64,000 nt of DNA from Halisarca cf. caerulea. Its lineage: Eukaryota; Porifera; Demospongiae; Chondrillida; Halisarcidae. Shown in pieces: positions 59,901-64,000 of this stretch. The first letter of the stretch is position 1. Every line of letters begins with the position of its first letter. Position numbers and translations under genes: made by a program. The notes beneath the pieces were generated by a model. That model was not told the origin of the DNA, did no database searches, and saw nothing but the letters and a program-made list of their open reading frames with translations. The stretch covers positions 62,001 to 126,000 of the forward strand of contig CAUJGJ010000030.1 of assembly GCA_963170055.1 (NCBI GenBank), given 5' to 3'.

Positions 59901-60245
59901 AAGATGTATTTCGCAGTCGAAAAAGTACAACAAGTCGGGCACCATCGATGCATGTTGATGATTTTGTAAAGCTAGGGCAACAGGTGAGAGATACTTTGAA
60001 TGTGCCATCGTTGTGCTATTTAGTGCTGGAATGATGTCATTTATCTGCAGAGCCGTGCAGCACCTAGTGTTGGCCCTTATGGATTGCACCCTTACATGCA
60101 TGGAATATCTGGAGGACCTTTTATGCCTTCACACCTTCCAACTGCCAGATCCTGGTCTGGGATTGTGCCAGGTCAATTTCGTACTCAGGAATTTTTCCTC
60201 CGAGTACCCCAGCTCACTGCAGGAATGAGACCAGGACTGAGATAA
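36755..60245 (+). CDS. VIRMA: VIRMA (virilizer) m6A methyltransferase-complex scaffold, complete, 46 exons
   Basis: VIRMA/virilizer is the large scaffold of the nuclear METTL3-METTL14-WTAP m6A writer complex and guides methylation. The model gives 1541 aa (human about 1812), with every junction in phase. The start is the ATG at 36755 (MADTVQDKSR); FCLLFYGNFVHDP aligns with the LLFLDTFKHP of vertebrate VIRMA. The next exon gives NELRVDMVKF...IREIRIIP, the VIR N-terminal domain. An acidic, Asp/Glu-rich segment follows (exons 7-8, EEFSDDEIAFGDDDFD), then a long helical ARM-like body containing SLLSQLLPLPLP, the signature LLSELLPLPLP of the family. The C-terminus has DVFRSRKSTTSRAPSMHVDD, almost identical to the vertebrate motif, but the Arg-Gly-rich tail is short. 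Exons are listed in three segment entries. Confidence 0.95.
40329..42156. other. VIRMA intron 13 (1.8 kb)
   Basis: A stretch at about 41755-41940 has an open plus-strand frame (EWVEYIFACFATF...) preceded by CTGCAG. It does not align with VIRMA, and the flanking exons already join in phase, so I leave it unassigned. Otherwise nothing was recognised. Confidence 0.5.
42157..47256 (+). CDS. VIRMA: VIRMA exons 14-28 (ARM-like helical body)
   Basis: Exons: 42157-42314, 42718-42799, 43175-43230, 43359-43427, 44304-44392, 44762-44903, 45369-45469, 45680-45786, 45868-45935, 46008-46049, 46108-46182, 46254-46368, 46447-46521, 46809-46892, 47171-47256. Recognisable anchors are LALSLKLEAVS (vertebrate SSSLKLNAF), VHVYEVIVSFE (CHFYEVLSEI) and GRHCVASVMSIE (GRSAVGHVFSLE). 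The last donor (GTACTG at 47257) gives GQFFKGLCDLH joined to KAVDTWMPFWRHH. This aligns without a gap to the vertebrate segment ending LTQPWRLH, so no exon is missing across the transposon-bearing intron. Confidence 0.88.
43428..44303. other. VIRMA intron 17, containing a TCACTAAAT repeat cluster
   Basis: Between about 43545 and 43735 the motif TCACTAAAT or its inverse ATTTAGTGA occurs at least seven times, including the palindrome GGGAAGATTTAGTGA...TCACTAAATCTTCCC (43676-43711). It is related to the foldback at 18205-18302. The rest of the intron is featureless. Confidence 0.65.
47560..47817 (+). other. Unassigned coding-like stretch
   Basis: Composition looks protein-coding. One frame reads SLPNVQPEYFWVGQNCQAMV, then TPSTSDNPSSSLSS. 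From about 47740 a second frame reads FSGSASQQPTAGYYTSNGIH followed by NG and a GTAAGC donor-like site at 47816. A frameshift separates them. This resembles a relic of a Ser/Gln/Thr-rich cDNA or exon. I do not recognise the family. Confidence 0.35.
47875..47894 (+). repeat. Left terminal inverted repeat of the Tc1/mariner element
   Basis: CAGTACTGACTGAAGGTAAT, preceded by the TA target site. Identical to the inverse of 52096-52115. Confidence 0.95.
47948..47973. repeat. Subterminal GCGAGGCCT palindrome, left end
   Basis: ATCGCGAGGCCTGGCGAGGC and following bases hold two GCGAGGCCT copies, the second mirrored by CGCGAGG. A GCGAGGCCT copy and related GCGAG/CGAGG motifs lie at the right end (about 52018-52047). 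Possible transposase-binding or regulatory sites. Confidence 0.6.
48294..49310 (+). CDS. Tc1/mariner-class DD34E transposase, intact
   Basis: Catalyses cut-and-paste transposition into TA sites. The frame is 338 aa without interruption. The N-terminal residues 1-110 form the paired helix-turn-helix DNA-binding part (SAYSRKRIISLTKQGKSAVE, then TAKTVRKWSHRW and a GRKSRIT linker). The catalytic core has the first Asp in IWTDEST (about residue 159), the second Asp in FMQDNDPKHTS (about 242) and the Glu in ADLNPIERVW (about 277). Exactly 34 residues separate the second Asp from the Glu. Length and motif spacing are normal for the Tc1 class. The ATG at 48294 is followed by MPKRLS, a typical start. 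The intact frame and terminal repeats suggest a fairly young insertion. Confidence 0.95.
   Translation: MPKRLSAYSRKRIISLTKQGKSAVEVVAILREEGVATTAKTVRKWSHRWNSSLGLEDHHRSGRKSRITGEISFFVEEQLIKDDEISSRELAYLVHKQFDTKVSPSALRIHMRNKLQWTVVKTRFGPMISEKNKEKRVLFAQDCVAKGDTFDDVIWTDESTVQLTRHAQNMRVKVGKERILKPAAKHAVKVNVWAGISKRGATKICIFDTIMDSDLYIDILRHHLVPFLETFEEGYRFMQDNDPKHTSRKSREFYESEGINWWKTPASSADLNPIERVWHEMKHYLARYVKPLNKSELVKGIQQFWRQRMTKSRCQRYIQHVHVVLPKIIEKKGGITGE
49533..51973 (-). CDS. BEN-domain accessory protein of the transposon, two exons
   Basis: Exon 1 is 51973-51581 (131 codons, ATG in MAKNST; upstream in-frame ATGs exist at 52060 and near 51982, so the start is uncertain). Exon 2 is 50720-49533 and ends at a TGA. 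They join in phase 0 across an 860-bp GT-AG intron, giving 526 aa. The N-terminus has a Tudor/SH3-like segment (YVLIEWIDKEKGDSDENRVN, then VGAVVRMRHRGRLFRGIVKD) and a Lys-rich linker with repeated TKKQKKD. Exon 2 begins KRKATEGG, then has about six MRSPYRQQ-type octapeptides, a Tyr/Pro/His-rich middle, and a C-terminal domain of about 80 residues (LLVRKCYTKAEM, GKRMLSPKRMSAIKECVYSV, WKRYKVAINESCRRLKR) that looks like a BEN DNA/protein-interaction domain. Function in the element is unknown; a targeting or chromatin role is inference. Confidence 0.75.
50265..50460. repeat. 24-bp coding minisatellite in the BEN-protein gene
   Basis: Units containing GATATGGTGATCTCATCTGT on the plus strand encode the RQQMRSPY octapeptide on the minus strand. 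The last units are interleaved with a variant coding for REQSGLPN. Confidence 0.9.
50721..51580. other. Intron of the BEN-protein gene, with microsatellites and a nested repeat
   Basis: Contains (TA)n at about 50774-50828, (TATG)n, (CA)n at about 50885-50930, and a candidate miniature element at about 50974-51289 with ends CTGTAGAACCTAGCTTATC and, inverted, CAGTAGAACCTTGATTATC. The donor lies at 51580 and the acceptor at 50721. Confidence 0.75.
52096..52115 (-). repeat. Right terminal inverted repeat of the Tc1/mariner element
   Basis: ATTACCTTCAGTCAGTACTG, followed by TA. Exact inverse of the left repeat. Confidence 0.95.
52932..60245 (+). CDS. VIRMA: VIRMA exons 29-46 (C-terminal half)
   Basis: Exons: 52932-53078, 53758-53926, 53999-54138, 54221-54329, 54412-54502, 54593-54655, 55007-55102, 55968-56043, 56135-56367, 56430-56492, 56601-56940, 57136-57229, 58764-58881, 58963-59023, 59098-59213, 59722-59771, 59865-59983, 60051-60245. 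The 340-nt exon 39 is the largest. A 72-nt intron (53927-53998) would use a GC donor; see findings. The final exon encodes a Gly/Pro/Ser-rich tail ending GMRPGLR and a TAA. Confidence 0.88.
53214..53386. mobile_element. TA-flanked pogo-like miniature element in VIRMA intron 29
   Basis: Left end CAGTCGCACCTGGTTTTCTG; right end reversed CAGTGGGAACTGGTTTATAC. TA dinucleotides flank it at 53212-53213 and 53387-53388. About 173 bp, non-coding. Confidence 0.75.
55605..55809. mobile_element. Probable pogo-like miniature element in VIRMA intron 35
   Basis: Left end CAGTGGAACCTATGCCG; right end reversed CAATGGAACTTCTGTAATCC. Internal GTTGGATTA motifs repeat at 55686, 55770 and 55784. TA follows on the right side only. 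Confidence 0.55.
57230..58763. other. VIRMA intron 40 (1.5 kb)
   Basis: Contains a short (TG)n run at about 57758-57786. No other feature recognised. Confidence 0.6.
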
Positions 60246-62392
60246 CTAAATCAATGTACAGTACTATGCATACTTTTAATGTATGCTGCCATAAAGTTGA
60301 AAACTTAGTACAATTGTAACTTCCTAATATGGGTATATTTTCCTTGGTAAATTGTCTTTTGAAGTACTGTATATTATATATATACATTGAGGTGCTACAA
60401 TATAACTAAATAATAATTTGTATCTCTATAATACACACAAACATTATTATAATGGTATTCATGCATTATACTGTACACGCCCACATATCAACTGTTTTTA
60501 TAAGTTTGTACAATCCTATATATAATAAGCAAAATTTTATGCAATATGACAAAGTAGTATAATTAATATATCATACAATTTCAAAATTATATACCATATA
60601 TATACGTATGCATACATCGATCATGAAAATTGCGAGAGGGCTGCCCAATAAGTCCAAATTTATATTATAAGGCTGAGAAGCACCTGCATGAGAGTGTGCG
60701 CATATATGTTGCATGCATGCATTTATATCATGCATCTGTTGGATCCTCTTGATCTGTGCATGCGCATGCATGCATGGCCATTGGATCCATGCAAGAATTT
60801 AATTGTTATAGCAAGATTCTGTCTTGCTATCAATTTAACAATATAATAATACCCTGTTTCATGCATGTAAATTATATAAAGATCAAAGAGATGACTGCAT
60901 GCATGTACGTACTGTATTAATATGCCTGCCTGCATGTCACACAATGATACATGTACATGCATACAGTTATAAAGTCAATAATATTGTACAGATCATGCAA
61001 GACCTTTCTATATAATATGCAGATATTGACATGCATACATGTATAGCTGCATCAGATTGTACAGTATATATTATATTGTATATCTTTGAATACTGAACCA
61101 TATGCATATGTACTGTATACAGCATTCATGTAATCAACTTATAAAAACTATAGTACAAAATTATTCTCATGTCCTATATTGTAAGAGTTTGTTATGCGCA
61201 TGTGCATGGCTGAATTTGGTATATTACGTAGGACAAACAAACTAACCAACAGTAACTAGCAGTATTTGATGTGTATGGGATACCAAGCAGCTAATTAAGT
61301 TTAGGCAAATAGATATTATAAGAAGCATACTCTTCATCCAGCCAGGATATAGGGTATCAGTGGTTGCCGCTATAGCTGCCTTTACTATGCTCAGCAGCAT
61401 ACACACTCCAAAAAGTCATGGCGCCATACAGTGAGACCTAATTATCTGCACCTCAGATATCCAGTTCCCTATAACCTTCCACAGGAGTTTTTATTAGAAC
61501 AAATCTGCAATAATCCTACTGTACACTATATTATTGCTCCCTCTTTTATTTCATCCAGAACAGATGTGTATGGATAAGTGCCGTCTGACTGCAGACCCAG
61601 TTGCAAGCAGCCAGTGCATCTGTGCATTCTAGTTTAAGGAAGTATGTAGATCAAAAAGCATTATACCTTGTTTCACTATAAATAGCTCTAAACTCACCTT
61701 TGCCTTGGTCTTGAATGGATTAGAATCTGCACAGATTACTTAATTCTTGTATATCAGTTTTGTCAAAGATGAAGCACGGTCATGTACACCTGGTTTATCT
61801 GAAAAACTAATTTACTCACTACTACTACTGTGTGCAATCTACCCTAATTTATCTAACACCTGGTGACCAGTGCATTTTATGAGGAACATGCAGATGTGGT
61901 CGGTTAACAAGGGGCCACTGTACTTTCTCCGTATAAATGGATATGCAGTATGCACACTACTATATATTGCAAGGCCTAATTATGCATGTAATTTAATTGT
62001 AATACCTAAAGTTTATACAGTATTATACATTATACACACAATATTATCTATATTATATCAAACTACGCATGTGTTTAGTCATTATTTTGGATGCATATCA
62101 TAAAAGACCATGAAACTGCACTGCAATATATTACCTTGCCAATTGCCATATATATTTGTACAGTGTAGACATACCGGTACTATGTGCCCATAAGCACTAA
62201 TTTAACATCATGCTGAACTTGCTTCCTTTCAGTTATGCCTACATTAGTTAATATACAATATGCGATATAGTCTTCTCCTGAAATTATAGCACTCCGCATG
62301 ATACAAAAGTTGATTAAATGTTCACACGCATTCATTCAAGTATTATACATGTACAGTACATATTTTCAAAACAGCTCTACATGTCCAATACT
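60246..62392. other. Intergenic DNA after VIRMA
   Basis: Very AT-rich with many ATGCATGCA- and TGTACA-type palindromes. No complete gene seen. Near 61562-61631 a minus-strand stretch reads ECTDALAACNWVCSQT, reminiscent of the start of an EGF-like domain but out of frame afterwards. Confidence 0.55.
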
Positions 62393-62585
62393 ATTGGACA
62401 AGCCTGAGAATTGCAATCTTCCAATTCAAGTAGAGAGCCTTGACAGTCGATTACTTCATACTCATCCAAATCCTTTGTACCACATTTGCGTGAGCGGCTT
62501 CTTCTACCTGATCCACAGGATCTGCTGCATCTGGTCCATTTTGACCACTGTGTTAATGAAGCTACTTTGTCTCCCGATTGCAACT
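62393..62585 (-). CDS. Thrombospondin type-1 repeat exon
   Basis: The minus-strand frame contains SLTQWSKWTRCSRSCGSGRR, then SRKCG, a run of acidic residues, VIDCQG, LEDCNSQACP. The WxxW, six-cysteine spacing and CSxSCGxG motif are those of a TSP1 domain, used in extracellular matrix, adhesion and ADAMTS-type proteins. An AG acceptor precedes it (TTTATAG at about 62586) and a GT donor follows (62392), so it looks like one internal exon. No partner exon was confidently found in the window. The parent gene cannot be named. Confidence 0.7.
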
Positions 62586-63116
62586 CTATAAACACGTATA
62601 TCATTTGAAACATGTGAAATCCAATATTACTGTACAAGTCATGGTAATGTTCCATTGTGTTGCTTCTGTCTATATACATTGTGTGTATAAAGAGACATTT
62701 CAAAGGGATGGCAATACTAATTAACCATGATGATGTCCTTTAAGAATGTGTAATCTCAAAAAACTTGAATAAAAATTGAATCCTCTATTAACATATGGAC
62801 TAATAGATAATACACAAATAGGCATGCCTGTGGTTTAATGTAATATGGAAATGTATACATATTACATATCACTCGAGATCTCTATCTAAAACCATTTAAA
62901 AATGGTACAAGGATGTAGGATTGACACAGGATCGTGCAAAAAGCCATTATCAAAAAAGGATTCTCCAAAAACACTTGAAACAAGGTTAAGTTGCAAAACC
63001 GGTACAGGGCTAGGTGGGCAAAGGGCAAGACAGGCATAGGGCTAGACAAGCATAGGGCTAATTGGAGGGAGCACACATTAATCCACTTAACTATACATTG
63101 CGATGTGTGTGTGTGT

Positions 63117-63162
<46 letters not shown>

Positions 63163-63483
63163 GATATGCATGTATAATGCAAATTAGATTTGAAGCCCTG
63201 CTTAGTTTCTGATGGTGGCATAAATGTACATCCTGCATGATAAAAAGAATATTGACCATTAAATGGACCTATCCTGCAGCTGGTGAGTCCACCTATAACT
63301 TGTCATAACGAGGTTTAATTATGTGCACTTTATATACGTACAAAGGCAAAACTAATTACTTTTGTTCAGTCAGGAGTATTATAGAAAGGGCAATCTACCC
63401 ATTGTAAACATGTCCTTGAGTTAATATGTGTGCGTGTACAGCTAGTGGTCTATCCTATGAGAGGAAATGCAGGGAAGCAATGT

Positions 63484-63698
63484 ACCGTATACTGGGAAAG
63501 TTTCGCGGAGATAAAGTTTCGCGAATTTCGTGAAGTCGACAGCATTCGTGAAACTTTATTTCGTGAATTCTAGCTCTGTTCTATCCATCTATATATGAAA
63601 TGCAGCGATTCTCGAAAGTTTTTTCGCGAAAATCGCGAAATCTAGGGATTCACAAAAGTTCTACTCTGTGAACCTTTCCCGGTATACAGTATACGGTG
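63484..63698. mobile_element. Foldback element rich in TTTCGCG motifs
   Basis: The left end TACCGTATACTGGGAAAGTT and the right end, reversed, with ACCGTATACTG and CCGGGAAAGGTTC are inverted copies. The interior repeats TTTCGCGAA, TTTCGTGAA and TTCGCGAAA. Confidence 0.75.
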
Positions 63699-63729
63699 GA
63701 TTAAGAAAATTTGATCAAAATTATATATA

Positions 63730-63903
63730 TAGTCATGACTCTTTAATCTGGCCTTTGATAATCCAGAATCCTTGTTATCCAGCCACTAGAAATATGTACT
63801 CATTGTACACAGTGCATTGTAAAAAGATTTGTTAATCCAGCACCCTCTTTAATCTGGCATCTTTTAGTGCAACAAATGTGGGCCGATTAAAGTGTCACAA
63901 CTG
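63730..63903. mobile_element. TA-flanked pogo-like miniature element
   Basis: Left end TAGTCATGACTCTTTAATCTGG; right end reversed CAGTTGTGACACTTTAATCGG, followed by TA at 63904. The interior repeats AATCCAG and TTATCCAG motifs. Confidence 0.65.
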
Positions 63904-64000
63904 TACTACGAGAGCCAAGAATGTTGATTAGAGCACACGTATTAGCTGTGGGAAATGTAGTCTTGTCCGCTATCACTCCCGTGGTGGCTAGTATCCTTGG

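Larger units (their letters stand above)
62586..64000. other. Intergenic or intronic DNA with miniature elements
   Basis: May be an intron of the thrombospondin-repeat gene. Contains a (TG)n run at about 63103-63158 and two foldback elements (63484-63698 and 63730-63903). No further coding exon was recognised. Confidence 0.6.

Overview
The window reads as intron-rich, AT-leaning genomic DNA of an early-branching animal. A sponge is my best guess. That rests on metazoan-type VIRMA, DHX16 and YEATS2 orthologues that are clearly diverged from vertebrate ones, on short introns of about 60-100 nt mixed with multi-kilobase introns full of transposons, and on a thrombospondin-type-1 exon. The guess comes from memory of these families, not from a database search. 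No prokaryotic features, CRISPR arrays or rRNA genes were seen.

Layout. (1) 1-23732, + strand: the 3' part of a DHX16/PRP2-type DEAH-box spliceosomal helicase, 16 exons joined in phase (546 codons plus stop). The exons carrying the Walker A motif and the N-terminus lie left of the window. Its large introns hold non-LTR retrotransposon fragments, foldback elements, a tRNA-derived repeat and a decayed retroelement with a restriction-like endonuclease (RLE) in antisense. (2) 23733-32021: repeat-rich intergenic DNA with two further retroelement fragments, a roughly 1-kb (CA)n higher-order array and a dead Ty3/gypsy-type copy with a recognisable tRNA-Leu primer-binding site. (3) 32022-33758, - strand: a single-exon YEATS2-like gene (578 aa). 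(4) 33759-36754: intergenic DNA with several small foldback elements. (5) 36755-60245, + strand: a complete VIRMA (virilizer) gene, here resolved into 46 exons whose phases all agree (4626 nt including stop, 1541 aa). (6) 60246-64000: intergenic, with one thrombospondin-type-1 exon on the - strand and more miniature elements.

The most interesting object sits inside VIRMA intron 28. It is a 4241-bp Tc1/mariner-class transposon (47875-52115) with 20-bp perfect terminal inverted repeats and TA target duplications. It carries two convergent genes: an uninterrupted DD34E transposase, and a two-exon gene on the other strand for a predicted 526-aa protein with an N-terminal Tudor/SH3-like segment, a lysine-rich linker, an octapeptide repeat (MRSPYRQQ type) and a C-terminal BEN-like domain. 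I do not know of a described Tc1/mariner element with a BEN-domain partner.

The host genes share a theme: DHX16 acts in splicing, VIRMA scaffolds the m6A methyltransferase complex, and YEATS2 is a histone-acyl reader of the ATAC complex. Whether the neighbourhood is meaningful or chance cannot be told from one window.
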